In this document: piece after piece, positions 1 to 8,109 of the stretch | Layout: every line of letters starts with the position of its first letter | Numbering within the stretch: the first letter of the stretch is position 1 | Program-made: the position numbers and the translations under genes | Origin: Prochlorococcus sp. AG-355-G23 | GTDB lineage: Bacteria > Cyanobacteriota > Cyanobacteriia > PCC-6307 > Cyanobiaceae | Length of the DNA stretch: 34,534 nt | Direction: 5' to 3' | Assembly: GCA_003278765.1 (NCBI GenBank) | Contig: QCDK01000009.1 | Span: 1-34,534, forward strand | The notes under the pieces: generated by a model | Seen by the model: the letters and a program-made list of their open reading frames with translations, nothing else | What the model was told of the DNA's origin: nothing | The model's database searches: none

Positions 1-510
1 ACAGCCATTCTTCAAAAAAAGGCAGAACAAGAAAGGATGAGTCTTCCAAGAGATTTAATTCAATTTATAGCAGGAAGATTCACTTCAAATATTCGAGAAT
101 TGGAAGGAGCATTTACTAGAGCCGTTGCATTTGCATCAATAACAGGCTTGCCAATGACAGTCCAATCAATTGCTCCAATGCTTGATCCGAATAGTGTTGG
201 AGTAGTTGTTACTCCAAAACAAGTTATTAATAAAGTGTCAGATTTCTTTAAAGTTTCTACTGATGAATTGATCAGTTCAAGTAGGAGAAAACCAGTAAGC
301 CAAGCTAGACAAATAGGTATGTATCTTATGAGACATGGGACGGATTTAAGCTTGCCAAGAATTGGAGATGAGTTTGGGGGCAAGGACCATACAACAGTTA
401 TGTATGCTATTGAACAAGTTGAAAAAAAATTATCTATTGATCCAAATATTGCAAGTCAAGTTCAAAAAATAAGAGATTTACTTCAAATAGATTCAAGAAA
501 AAATTTATAG
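1..510 (+). CDS. dnaA: Chromosomal replication initiator DnaA, C-terminal part (5' end outside window)
   Basis: DnaA binds DnaA boxes and opens the replication origin. The reading frame is open from base 1 ([12 protein letters not shown] precedes the first ATG at 37), so that ATG is internal and 169 C-terminal residues are present. Visible are the end of the AAA+ domain, with the sensor II-like stretch [14 protein letters not shown], and all of domain IV, the DNA-binding helix-turn-helix with the DnaA signature [11 protein letters not shown] at about residues 125-135 of this fragment. The protein ends normally. It converges with the GST-like gene across an 8-base gap. A 10-base direct repeat (aaatttatag at 501-510 and 532-541) flanks the junction. 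No origin or DnaA-box cluster lies nearby. Identification is secure. Confidence 0.97.
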   Translation, partial: TAILQKKAEQERMSLPRDLIQFIAGRFTSNIRELEGAFTRAVAFASITGLPMTVQSIAPMLDPNSVGVVVTPKQVINKVSDFFKVSTDELISSSRRKPVSQARQIGMYLMRHGTDLSLPRIGDEFGGKDHTTVMYAIEQVEKKLSIDPNIASQVQKIRDLLQIDSRKNL

Positions 511-518
511 TTTTACTA

Positions 519-1748
519 TTAACTAGAAATGAAATTTATAGGATCTTGATCATATCTATGCCTTAAAGGTAACTTATCTATTTCATTGATATCACTGAGT
601 GATTCAATTATATTTAATGATTGCCTCAATAACCTCGCTGAAATGATTGGCATATCTCTTGGAACTGAGATTCTATTTTTTAAGTATCTTAATGAGATTC
701 CTGAAAGTTTTTTAGGGGTTAATAATTCACCTGTGATCATATGGCTCAAAGCTGATCTCAATGATTCGTCAAAGGATTCATTATTGTATGGATTTACCTT
801 TAGTAAATTGTCTTTATGCTTTATCACTCTTTTAAGAGCAATTTTTGCATAATATTTTGAATCATAATTTTGGTTTAATTCATAATTACCTAAACCCTCC
901 CCAGTATCTATTAGCTTTGAGAAAGTAATCTGTTGTTCATTGCTTTCTTTATAGCATCCTCCCATTTGTGGCGGTAAATCATGAGAATGAGTATGAAAAT
1001 CTCCTTGAGTGCCTCTATAAGCACTTGTCCCCTCAAAAAGGGTAAGCCAGTTATCAACCTGACGATAATTAGATCTTAAATTAAACCCTTTATAGTAAAT
1101 AAGTGATGCATTCATTCTCTCCATATAGGGAATAAAAATTATATCTCCAACACCAGGCTCTATATCACCCGTGTTAGAAACTGATGGATCAACAAACCCT
1201 GATTTTGAGTTACTCAAAATTTCATCGAGTTTAGAAATGGATTCCTTAAATCTTTTTTTTCTAAAAGAGTTATCTAAAAAATTAAAGCTTTCTCGGCAGA
1301 GCCAATTACACCAGGATCTGAAAATTTCTCTTTCTAACTCTCGAATTTTGATAAGGTGGCTAGATGTAATAAAAGATCCAAGTGCTCCAAATTCATTTTC
1401 TAAAAAAGCTATGATATCGTCGCTTTCAGTTATAATTTGCCCTTTAAATTCAATTGCAGGTAATTTCCCCGATCTGACTTTTTCAAGGAACCAACTTTCT
1501 TTTTGTCCATAGCAAAACATATTTATTTTCTTGACTCTATATGGAATTCTCTTAAATTCAAGCCATAACCATATCTTCTGACAGTAAGGACACCAAGAAT
1601 GCCTATCCCTGTAGAGGGTAACTAATACATCATTTTCATTATGTCCAAATAATCTTAAGTTTGAGTAGGAATTATTTATACCATGAACTCTATCAAGATC
1701 TTCAACTTCAAATTTATTTAAATCATCCCATGTCAAAATCTCATTCAT
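519..1748 (-). CDS. Glutathione S-transferase-like protein with CPYC motif
   Basis: The 409-residue protein has an N-terminal thioredoxin-fold GST domain at about residues 40-115. It carries a glutaredoxin-like C53-P-Y-C56 motif, a probable cis-proline in KLPAIEF and the glutathione-contacting acid/serine pair in ITESDD. The longer remainder is mostly helical and fits an enlarged GST C-terminal domain. This is about twice the length of a classical GST. The CPYC motif suggests thiol-disulfide or deglutathionylation chemistry (omega/xi-like) rather than simple conjugation; that is inference. It is divergent from glutathione reductase with only 51 bases between the starts, which supports a shared role in glutathione metabolism. 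The substrate is unknown. The ATG start at 1748 is the only reasonable one. Confidence 0.82.
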   Translation of the reverse strand: MNEILTWDDLNKFEVEDLDRVHGINNSYSNLRLFGHNENDVLVTLYRDRHSWCPYCQKIWLWLEFKRIPYRVKKINMFCYGQKESWFLEKVRSGKLPAIEFKGQIITESDDIIAFLENEFGALGSFITSSHLIKIRELEREIFRSWCNWLCRESFNFLDNSFRKKRFKESISKLDEILSNSKSGFVDPSVSNTGDIEPGVGDIIFIPYMERMNASLIYYKGFNLRSNYRQVDNWLTLFEGTSAYRGTQGDFHTHSHDLPPQMGGCYKESNEQQITFSKLIDTGEGLGNYELNQNYDSKYYAKIALKRVIKHKDNLLKVNPYNNESFDESLRSALSHMITGELLTPKKLSGISLRYLKNRISVPRDMPIISARLLRQSLNIIESLSDINEIDKLPLRHRYDQDPINFISS

Positions 1749-1775
1749 TATTTAATTAAAGCTATAAACTAACGT

Positions 1776-1781
1776 TATAAT
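1776..1781 (+). promoter_or_regulatory. Probable -10 element of gor
   Basis: A perfect TATAAT lies in the 51-base divergent spacer, 18 bases before the TTG start of glutathione reductase. Transcription would begin near 1788, giving a leader of about 12 bases. No clear -35 box is seen, and chance matches are common in DNA this AT-rich. Confidence 0.4.
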
Positions 1782-1799
1782 AATTGATTAAAAAAAGTC

Positions 1800-3164
1800 T
1801 TGGAATTTGAATTTGATTTAATTGTTGTTGGCGCTGGATCTGGAGGACTCGCGGCGGCTAAACGTGCGGCTAGTTATGGAGCAAAAGTCGCAATCATAGA
1901 AGCAAATCAAATAGGTGGAACTTGTGTGATAAGGGGATGTGTGCCTAAGAAATTAATGGTTTATGCAGCTAAAAGTAAAAAAAATATGGATTCTTCTGAA
2001 GGATATGGATTAAAAAATGAAGGTATTAATTTTGAATCAAATATTTTGTTGAAGAATGTTAGAAAGGAGGTTTCTAGATTAAGTAATTTACATAGAAATT
2101 CTTTAAAAAAGTTGAATATAACTATTTTTGAAGGCTTAGGAAGATTTATTACTCAAAATGAATTAGAAATTATTTGTTCAAACACAAAGAAAATTAAAAA
2201 CAAAATAAGTTCAAAAAAAATTCTTATTTCAGTTGGAGGTAAACCAAAGAAATTAAATATTCCTGGTGTAGATTTGGCATGGACTAGTGATGATATTTTT
2301 GAATTAGAAGAGTTTCCTAAATCAATACTAATAGTAGGAGGTGGATATATTGCTTGTGAATTTGCTTCTATTTTCAGAAATTTAGGTACTGAAGTAACTC
2401 AATTAATTAGAGGTCAACATTTACTTAATGGTTTTGATGAAGATCTTTCTTCATGCCTAGAGGAATCACCTACTTTTACTGAAATCAATATAATTCCCAA
2501 TACTCAATTAAACTCTATCAAAAAAGTAAATGGGAATCTGGAATCTACCCTAGACTCGGGAGATAAACTCTTAACTAATAATATTCTTATTGCTACTGGA
2601 AGAGAACCAAATCTTTCGCCTCTAAATTTAGATTTTTTAAATCTAAAGATGGATGGCCAATATTTAGATGTCGATGAACTTAATCAAACAAGCAACGCAA
2701 ATGTTTTTGCAGTTGGCGATATCATAAATAAGCCAAACTTAACTCCAGTAGCAATAGAACAAGGGAGAGTTTTTTCGGATAATTTTTTTAATGACCAAAA
2801 AAGAAAAGTAAATTATGAATATATCCCTAAGGCCGTTTTTACTATTCCAGAAATTTCAACAGTTGGCTTAAGTGAGAAAAGAGCTAAAGAGATTTACTCT
2901 GAAAAAAATATAAAAATTTTCAAATGCAAATTTACCCCTATGTCTAATACTTTTAAAAAGAATAAATCAAAATGTATGTTGAAGATTGTAGTTCATAAGC
3001 TAACTGACAAAGTCCTAGGATGTCATATGTTTGGAGAAACATCGTCTGAGATTATTCAAATGGTATCAATTTCATTAAATGCAGGGATAACAAAAAAAGA
3101 CTTTGATATTACTATGGCTTTGCACCCTACTATCTCAGAAGAATTTGTGACTATGTATGGATAA
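1800..3164 (+). CDS. gor: Glutathione reductase (NADPH)
   Basis: This 454-residue flavoenzyme reduces glutathione disulfide with NADPH. An N-terminal FAD-binding GxGxxG (G11-G13-G16) is followed by the redox-active disulfide C42...C47 in GGTCVIRGCVPKK, the second Rossmann motif VGGGYIACEF for NADPH, and the FAD motif FAVGDI. The C-terminal dimerisation domain carries the catalytic H442-P...E447 in HPTISEEF. The disulfide spacing and C-terminal HPT/E pattern fit glutathione reductase rather than lipoamide dehydrogenase. Trypanothione reductase is not expected here. The start is TTG at 1800, directly before the FAD fold; no nearby ATG is in frame. It is divergent from a GST-like gene and converges with the Ca2+ antiporter gene over a 5-base gap. 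Confidence 0.94.
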   Translation: MEFEFDLIVVGAGSGGLAAAKRAASYGAKVAIIEANQIGGTCVIRGCVPKKLMVYAAKSKKNMDSSEGYGLKNEGINFESNILLKNVRKEVSRLSNLHRNSLKKLNITIFEGLGRFITQNELEIICSNTKKIKNKISSKKILISVGGKPKKLNIPGVDLAWTSDDIFELEEFPKSILIVGGGYIACEFASIFRNLGTEVTQLIRGQHLLNGFDEDLSSCLEESPTFTEINIIPNTQLNSIKKVNGNLESTLDSGDKLLTNNILIATGREPNLSPLNLDFLNLKMDGQYLDVDELNQTSNANVFAVGDIINKPNLTPVAIEQGRVFSDNFFNDQKRKVNYEYIPKAVFTIPEISTVGLSEKRAKEIYSEKNIKIFKCKFTPMSNTFKKNKSKCMLKIVVHKLTDKVLGCHMFGETSSEIIQMVSISLNAGITKKDFDITMALHPTISEEFVTMYG

Positions 3165-3169
3165 ATTTA

Positions 3170-4246
3170 TTAATTAGAAAATTTTAATTTTTCTTGAACA
3201 AGCAGAAATATTATAAGTAATGCAAAGTAAATAAATAAGCCTATCCTTAATTCAAAAAGGAAGTTAAATTCATTCAGGAAAAGTATCTTATCGAGAATGT
3301 AGAAAATATAAAGATTAAGCAAAATAAATCCTTCAATTCTTGTGATTTTCCCTTTACTCCAGAAAATTGGTAAGCATGCAAAGGTAGTTAAAACCATGAA
3401 AGGTAAGTCAACTTTAATTAGACTCTGTTCAATTACTAAACCTTTAAATCCTGAAAAAATACTGCAACTTCCAAGGATTAAAAGTTGATTGAGTAAATTA
3501 CTTCCTATTACATTCCCAATCGCAAGATCTGTTTTGCCTTTAAATGCAGCAATTATTGAAGTTACTAATTCTGGTAAAGATGTCCCAGTTGCGACGATAG
3601 TTAAACCAATAACAATTTCATTTACACCCAAAAGAGTAGCGAGCGTTTGTGAACCATTTACTAAAATATTTGAACCAAAGCTTAAAAGAAATATTCCCAA
3701 TATTAACTTTAGTAAAATATTTATTTTTCCTTCATAGTTATCTTTTAATTCTTCTATCTCTGGTTCAGCATCTTTTGTCTCCTCTCCTTTTTCATTGATG
3801 GTATTGATTTCCCATATTGTATTTAAGATTAAACAAAATATTAGAAATACCCCTGCTTGCAATGTTAATAAGCCTGTTGACGACATTGCCCAAACTGCAC
3901 AAGAAATTGCCATTAAAAGAGGCACATCTCTTCTGACTATTCTGCTTTTTACTTTAAGAGGTCTTATCAATGAGCTTATGCCCAAAACAACGAGAACATT
4001 AAAAATATTGCTTCCAATTACATTGCTTGCCGCAAGCGAATCACTGCCTTTTAAAATTGAACTCAAACTTACCAACAACTCAGGAGAGCTAGTTCCAAGA
4101 GAAACAACTGTCAAACCAATTACTATTTGAGGTATTCCTAAAATTAAAGATAAAAATATGGCTCCTTGAATAAAGAACTCTCCTCCAGCAAAAAGTAGAA
4201 CTACGCCTAAAAATATTTCTATTATTGGGAATAAAAAATCACTCAT
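3170..4246 (-). CDS. Ca2+/Na+ (cation) antiporter, CaCA family, YrbG-like
   Basis: This 358-residue inner-membrane protein is made of two homologous halves of about five hydrophobic helices each. Each half has an alpha-repeat: GTSSPEL at about residue 51 followed by NVIGSNIFN, and GTSLPEL in the second half followed by NVIGSNLLN. These are the ion-coordinating motifs of Ca2+/cation antiporters. An acidic hydrophilic loop (about residues 150-172) separates the halves, as in the family. The likely role is export of Ca2+ in exchange for Na+ or H+; the true substrate cannot be read from sequence. It is divergent from pyrC with a 118-base spacer, and its 3' end almost touches gor. Confidence 0.9.
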   Translation of the reverse strand: MSDFLFPIIEIFLGVVLLFAGGEFFIQGAIFLSLILGIPQIVIGLTVVSLGTSSPELLVSLSSILKGSDSLAASNVIGSNIFNVLVVLGISSLIRPLKVKSRIVRRDVPLLMAISCAVWAMSSTGLLTLQAGVFLIFCLILNTIWEINTINEKGEETKDAEPEIEELKDNYEGKINILLKLILGIFLLSFGSNILVNGSQTLATLLGVNEIVIGLTIVATGTSLPELVTSIIAAFKGKTDLAIGNVIGSNLLNQLLILGSCSIFSGFKGLVIEQSLIKVDLPFMVLTTFACLPIFWSKGKITRIEGFILLNLYIFYILDKILFLNEFNFLFELRIGLFIYFALLIIFLLVQEKLKFSN

Positions 4247-4309
4247 ATTTAGGATTTAATCTAGATAATAAAAATTTTCATAATTGTTTAATAACTATCC
4301 TCGAATATC

Positions 4310-4315
4310 TATAAT
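4310..4315 (+). promoter_or_regulatory. Probable -10 element of pyrC
   Basis: A perfect TATAAT sits 49 bases before the pyrC start. A TTGTTT at 4284-4289 could be a -35 box, but the 20-base spacer is long. The leader would be about 43 bases. Confidence 0.35.
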
Positions 4316-4364
4316 TTATTGTCAATTTTAATTTGCTGTTAAAATTAATTAAATAGAAAAAATT

Positions 4365-5414
4365 TTGAAGACTTTAAACATAATAAAACCTGATGATTGG
4401 CATTTACATTTAAGAGAGGGTCTTGTATTAAAAAATATCATTCATTTTACTTCGGAATATTTTGGAAGAGCCATTGTTATGCCAAATACCAAAAGTCCCA
4501 TAACATCAATCAATCGCGCTATTTCTTATAGGAAATCTATTGTTGAAGCGCTACCAGAAAGTTCTAGGTTTGAACCATTAATGACAATCTATCTTACAGA
4601 TGACACAGATAAATGGGAACTTATTAATGGTTTTAAAAATAATGTTTTTTTTGCAGCAAAATTATATCCTGCTAATGCCACAACAAATTCCAGTCATGGA
4701 GTTAGGAAAATAGAAAATCTATATAAGATCTTTGAATTAATGCAAGATTCTGGAATGCCTCTTTTAATTCATGGGGAAGTGACTGATTCTGAAGTAGATG
4801 TATTCGATAGAGAAGAAGTTTTTATAGATAAAGAACTTTTTCAAATAACCAAAAGATTTCCAAAATTAAAAATCGTTCTAGAACATATAACCACCTCCTA
4901 CGCAGTGGATTTTGTGCAAGAAAATAATATTGGGGCTACTATTACTCCGCATCATTTGCATATAAATAGAAATGCAATGTTTTTTGGAGGTTTAAATAGT
5001 GATTTTTACTGCTTACCAGTTGCTAAGAGAGAAAATAATAGACTCGCTTTAAGGAGAGCAGCAACAAGTGGGAAAAAATGTTTTTTCTTGGGGACTGACT
5101 CTGCTCCTCACCTTAGGAAGTGGAAGGCTTTTTGTGGATGCGCAGGCATTTTTAATTCGCCAGTAGCAATAGAAAGCTACTTAACAGTTTTCGAAGAGGA
5201 GGATGCTCTAGATAATTTTGAAAAGTTTGCAAGTTTGAATGGTCCTAATTTTTATAATGTCCCACCAAATAAAGAAAAATTAAAATTAGTTTATAGACCT
5301 AACAAAATTAAAGAATATATTGATGTTGTTGAAGAAAAAAATATTGTCGGACAAATAAAACCATTTCATGCAGGTGAAACTTTACAATGGCATGTAGAAG
5401 GAATAGTAAATTAA
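4365..5414 (+). CDS. pyrC: Dihydroorotase (class II, PyrC type)
   Basis: It cyclises carbamoyl-aspartate to dihydroorotate, the third step of pyrimidine synthesis, in the cytoplasm. The 349-residue length matches the E. coli-type enzyme. The zinc-binding HxH is H13-L-H15 in DDWHLHLREG. The lysine expected to be carboxylated is K99 in AKLYPANATTNS. Later metal and substrate residues are in LIHGEVTD, LEHITT and TPHHLHINRNAMFFGG, and the catalytic aspartate is in GTDSAPH. The start is TTG at 4365, immediately before the conserved N-terminus; the protein would be truncated with any later ATG. A tRNA gene follows after about 100 bases. Confidence 0.95.
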   Translation: MKTLNIIKPDDWHLHLREGLVLKNIIHFTSEYFGRAIVMPNTKSPITSINRAISYRKSIVEALPESSRFEPLMTIYLTDDTDKWELINGFKNNVFFAAKLYPANATTNSSHGVRKIENLYKIFELMQDSGMPLLIHGEVTDSEVDVFDREEVFIDKELFQITKRFPKLKIVLEHITTSYAVDFVQENNIGATITPHHLHINRNAMFFGGLNSDFYCLPVAKRENNRLALRRAATSGKKCFFLGTDSAPHLRKWKAFCGCAGIFNSPVAIESYLTVFEEEDALDNFEKFASLNGPNFYNVPPNKEKLKLVYRPNKIKEYIDVVEEKNIVGQIKPFHAGETLQWHVEGIVN

Positions 5415-5463
5415 AAAATTAGATTTAATCTGACAATTAAAAGTGTAAATATTCCAATTTTTT

Positions 5464-5493
5464 TTGGTTAAATGGGTTACTTTCAGCTACGAT
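5464..5493 (+). promoter_or_regulatory. Candidate tRNA-Leu promoter
   Basis: TTGGTT (5464-5469) and TACGAT (5488-5493) are separated by 18 bases and lie about 20 bases before the mature tRNA 5' end. This is a reasonable sigma-70-type arrangement, but both boxes deviate from consensus. Confidence 0.3.
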
Positions 5494-5513
5494 TAGAAAG
5501 CGCAAATTCCTTT

Positions 5514-5599
5514 GGGAGTGTGGCGGAATTGGTAGACGCGCCGGACTTAAAATCCGTCGAGCGATTTAGCTCGTGGGGGTTCAAGTCCCCCCACTCCCA
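5514..5599 (+). tRNA. tRNA-Leu (anticodon UAA), no intron, no encoded CCA
   Basis: The 86-base cloverleaf has acceptor stem GGGAGTG/CACTCCC with discriminator A, a D arm containing GGTAGACGC, anticodon stem CCGGA/TCCGT with loop CTTAAAA (anticodon TAA), a long leucine-type variable arm (cgagc...gctcg), and T stem GGGGG/CCCCC with TTCAAGT loop. The 3' CCA is not encoded. The anticodon loop is uninterrupted, so the group I intron known from many cyanobacterial tRNA-Leu(UAA) genes is absent. Confidence 0.97.
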
Positions 5600-5677
5600 T
5601 TATTCAATTATTTATTTTTAGTTCTGACGATAACTTCCAATAGTTGTTATGTTTTAACTAAGCAACCATAAATTAAA

Positions 5678-5911
5678 ATGGAAAGTTTTTTCAATAATTC
5701 ATTTGCTACTTTAATTGCTTATATCGGAATTATTTCTACCTATTTATTGGTTATCCCATTGTTACTATTTTACTGGATGAATAATAGATGGAATATTATG
5801 GGCAAATTTGAAAGATTAGGAATTTATGGCCTTGTATTTCTTTTCTTTCCAGGTTTAATTTTATTTTCTCCATTTTTAAATCTCAGACTAAAAGGAAGTG
5901 GTAAAGGGTAA
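5678..5911 (+). CDS. ndhL: NAD(P)H dehydrogenase (NDH-1) subunit L
   Basis: This 77-residue protein with two transmembrane helices (about residues 10-32 and 46-66) fits NdhL, a cyanobacteria- and plant-specific subunit of the thylakoid NDH-1 complex that serves respiration and cyclic electron flow around photosystem I. The stretch [19 protein letters not shown] between the helices is characteristic of the family. It overlaps the start of the DUF3007 gene by 14 bases if that gene's GTG is used. The order ndhL - DUF3007 - trpA is, from general knowledge, common in marine cyanobacteria. The start is ATG at 5678. Confidence 0.9.
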   Translation: MESFFNNSFATLIAYIGIISTYLLVIPLLLFYWMNNRWNIMGKFERLGIYGLVFLFFPGLILFSPFLNLRLKGSGKG

Positions 5912-6236
5912 ATATTTGACTAAAGGAAAAGTTATACAAATAGGTTTATTTATTTCATTAATAGGATTAATTAGTTATAAATTTGCACCGCAAATTGGGA
6001 TCGATAACTTTACAGCCACTACTCTATCAAGTTGTATCTTGATTTTGATTGTTATTACTTGGGTAACATCTTATGTTTATAGAGTTGTAAATGGAAAGAT
6101 GACTTTTATGGAACAAAGGAAGCGTTATAGAAAAGAGTATGAAAAAGTTGTTAATGATAAACTAGAAACCAAATTCAACTCATTGTCAAAGGAAGAGCAG
6201 CAAAAACTTATGGAAGATTTAGAGAAAAATCCATAA
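5898..6236 (+). CDS. DUF3007 family membrane protein
   Basis: The 112-residue protein has two hydrophobic helices (about residues 14-32 and 40-62), followed by a highly charged, probably coiled-coil C-terminus rich in K and E. The layout and position after ndhL match the cyanobacterial DUF3007 family, of unknown function. Its link to NDH-1 is only by gene neighbourhood. Two starts are possible: GTG at 5898, which overlaps ndhL by 14 bases and has AAAGGA just upstream, or TTG at 5916, just after the ndhL stop. The TTG would give a 106-residue protein. I list the longer form. Confidence 0.8.
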   Translation: MVKGKYLTKGKVIQIGLFISLIGLISYKFAPQIGIDNFTATTLSSCILILIVITWVTSYVYRVVNGKMTFMEQRKRYRKEYEKVVNDKLETKFNSLSKEEQQKLMEDLEKNP

Positions 6237-6264
6237 ATTTTTCAAAGAAAAATATCTAAAAATC

Positions 6265-7107
6265 ATGAAAGATAACAAAATGCAAATTACTAAAAATGAA
6301 TCTTTATCTAAGGTAGATGAGATGTTTTGTGAGTTAAAAAACAAAAAAAAATTTGCTTTAATGCCTTTCATAATGGCTGGGGATCCCAATATTGAAATAA
6401 CGTCTGAGATCTTATTAAAGTTACAAGAAAATGGAGCTGACCTTATTGAATTAGGTATCCCGTATAGTGACCCACTTGCAGATGGACCTGTTATCCAAGT
6501 GGCGGCCTCTCGCGCTTTAAAGTCAGGTACTAGCTTAAGAAAAGTAATTAAACTTTTAGAGTCTTTAAAAGGTAAATTAAATATCCCCATCATCCTCTTT
6601 TCTTACTTGAATCCATTACTAAGTTTTGGCTTTGAAAGGTTTTGTGAGATAGCATCTGAAGCTGGAGTCTCTGGACTAATAGTTCCTGACCTCCCTTTGG
6701 AGGAAGCTTATAAATTTTCTAAAATAGTAAGTAACCATTCTATGGACTTAATTTTATTGGTAGCGCCAACTACTCCTTTTGAAAGAATGAAACAAATATC
6801 TAATCATACAAAAGGCTTTACTTATTTAGTAAGTGTTACAGGCGTCACTGGTGAGAGAAACAAAATGGAAAATAGAGTAGAAAATCTTATTGCTAAATTA
6901 AAAGATGTAAATAGCAATCCGATTGCTGTTGGTTTTGGAATATCAACTCCAGAACATGTTAATAAAGTTCGTGAGTGGGGAGCAGATGGAGTAATTATTG
7001 GGAGTGCATTTGTAAAACGAATCTCGAGCTCAAGTGAAAAAGATGTTGTCGATCATGTTGGTGAGTTTTGTAAAAAAATGCGTTTAGCTGCTGATCAAAA
7101 AAAATAA
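6265..7107 (+). CDS. trpA: Tryptophan synthase alpha chain
   Basis: It cleaves indole-3-glycerol phosphate to indole and glyceraldehyde-3-phosphate, working with TrpB. The 280-residue TIM barrel has catalytic E62 in IELGIPYSDP and D73 in LADGP, equivalent to E49 and D60 of the Salmonella enzyme. It also has the loop SVTGVTGER and the phosphate-binding stretch VGFGISTPEHV. No trpB is adjacent, which is usual in cyanobacteria. It follows the DUF3007 gene by 28 bases and is probably co-transcribed with it. An alternative start is the in-frame ATG at 6280. It converges with the AbrB-like gene. Confidence 0.96.
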   Translation: MKDNKMQITKNESLSKVDEMFCELKNKKKFALMPFIMAGDPNIEITSEILLKLQENGADLIELGIPYSDPLADGPVIQVAASRALKSGTSLRKVIKLLESLKGKLNIPIILFSYLNPLLSFGFERFCEIASEAGVSGLIVPDLPLEEAYKFSKIVSNHSMDLILLVAPTTPFERMKQISNHTKGFTYLVSVTGVTGERNKMENRVENLIAKLKDVNSNPIAVGFGISTPEHVNKVREWGADGVIIGSAFVKRISSSSEKDVVDHVGEFCKKMRLAADQKK

Positions 7108-7189
7108 ATCCAAATATAATTTTTTAATTAAAAGAATTATTTACAGAAAATTAATTAAAAATGTTATTGCTTATTTATTGTTTATGTTT

Positions 7190-7546
7190 TTAAGATTCTT
7201 CTGTAGGTAATAATCTGATTTGTTTTCTTCCGAGCTTAATTTCGAATTCATCACCTGCTTTTAAATCAAGAAGTGCTGTATATGCTTTCCCAATAAGAAG
7301 ATTCCCATTGCCTTGTACTGTAGCTATATAACTAAGTTTTCTTCCACCTTTCCCAATGCCCGAAACTCCAGAATCACCAAGATTAACCCCTTTTGCTTCT
7401 AAAAGTGCTTCATAAAATGCGGTAAAGTTTAAGCGTTCACCTCCGTTTTTTTTAGTGGAAACATATCCACAGGCGCGAACTAGGTCAGATTTGCTAACAT
7501 CACCAAGTTCTTTAACTTTTGCAAGGAGATCGCTACCAGTTAGCAT
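7190..7546 (-). CDS. AbrB-like transcriptional regulator of the cyanobacterial type (cyAbrB)
   Basis: The 118-residue protein begins with the cyanobacterial N-terminal region (LTGSDLLAKVKELGDVSKSD, then RACGYVSTKK). It ends with a swapped-hairpin AbrB domain (about residues 70-112) containing NLLIGKAYTALLDLKAGDEF. Unlike Bacillus AbrB, the DNA-binding domain is C-terminal. Family members regulate carbon and nitrogen genes in model cyanobacteria; the targets here are unknown. It is a single-gene unit with its own 5' region facing the YciI-like gene (97-base divergent spacer). A DnaA-box-like word inside the gene is probably chance. Confidence 0.9.
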   Translation of the reverse strand: MLTGSDLLAKVKELGDVSKSDLVRACGYVSTKKNGGERLNFTAFYEALLEAKGVNLGDSGVSGIGKGGRKLSYIATVQGNGNLLIGKAYTALLDLKAGDEFEIKLGRKQIRLLPTEES

Positions 7547-7643
7547 AATTAATTAAAAGAAAGTTGTATTAAATAACATAGCAATCTGCGTGTAATATAT
7601 GCAATTATTAAGTATCTATTCATTCTATTATTTATATTAAAAA

Positions 7644-7913
7644 ATGGAAAAGTTTGTAGTTTTTGGACGGTACTGTGAAGATGCAATTATTAAAAGGGAA
7701 CCATTTCGAGAAAAACATCTTAAGAGACTTAAAAATTTAAAAGATAGCGATATTTTAGTTACATTAGGGCCAACAAAATGTACCAAATATTTGTTTGGAA
7801 TTTTTAATGCTAATGATGTAAAAGAGTTGAAAGATCTTATTGAGGAGGACATATATTGGGAAAAAGGTATATGGATTAATTATGATATTTATCCCTGGAT
7901 TCAAGCATTTTAA
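7644..7913 (+). CDS. YciI-like protein
   Basis: This 89-residue protein has the dimeric alpha/beta ferredoxin-like pattern of YciI proteins: an N-terminal strand (KFVVFGRYCED), a helix with the conserved histidine in FREKHLKRL, a glycine-containing turn (LVTLGPTKCTKY), then a strand, an acidic helix and a final aromatic strand (IWINYDIYPW). YciI relatives are proposed to have His/Asp acid-base chemistry, but few have known functions. It stands alone, divergent from the AbrB-like gene and followed by a 194-base AT-rich gap. The function is not known. Confidence 0.75.
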   Translation: MEKFVVFGRYCEDAIIKREPFREKHLKRLKNLKDSDILVTLGPTKCTKYLFGIFNANDVKELKDLIEEDIYWEKGIWINYDIYPWIQAF

Positions 7914-8107
7914 ATATGATTTATGAAAAAATTTTGTAATTATTAACTATTTATTTAAAGAATTAATTTAACTAAAAAAAATATATTATTTTTGATTTAA
8001 TAATTCAATTATTTATCTTTTTTAGGAGTTAAAACGATATTTATTTAAACGTTAGTATTAAGAGGTTATATCATTTTTAATTAAAAATATATTATTTTAA
8101 ATAATAT
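7914..8107. other. Longest gene-free gap: AT-rich, with short direct repeats
   Basis: No ORF or recognisable RNA is seen in these 194 bases. A 16-base direct repeat (aaaaatatattatttt at 7977-7992 and 8083-8098) and a 12-base repeat (tatttatttaaa at 7948-7959 and 8038-8049) are present. An AGGAG word at about 8024-8028 is not followed by a start codon. At the HTH gene's 3' end, an AT-only inverted repeat (8085-8097 with 8099-8109) is followed on the minus strand by a short T run. Confidence 0.6.
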
Positions 8108-8109
8108 TT
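8085..8109 (-). terminator. Weak AT-only hairpin at the 3' end of the HTH gene
   Basis: The arms AAATATATTATTT (8085-8097, with a two-base bulge) and AAATAATATTT (8099-8109) are complementary and overlap the HTH gene's stop codon. On the minus strand they are followed by TTTTT. The stem has no G:C pair and almost no loop, so it may not act as a terminator. Confidence 0.22.

Noticed and set aside
60..383. A 107-codon open frame on the minus strand inside dnaA
   Set aside because: It is antisense to the conserved DnaA domain IV and shows no recognisable motif.
7463..7471. A DnaA-box-like word (ATATCCACA, one mismatch) inside the AbrB-like gene
   Set aside because: It is a single match within a coding region, with no cluster of boxes or AT-rich unwinding element, so it does not support an origin.
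8024..8028. A ribosome-binding-like AGGAG in the 194-base gap
   Set aside because: No start codon with a usable reading frame follows it.
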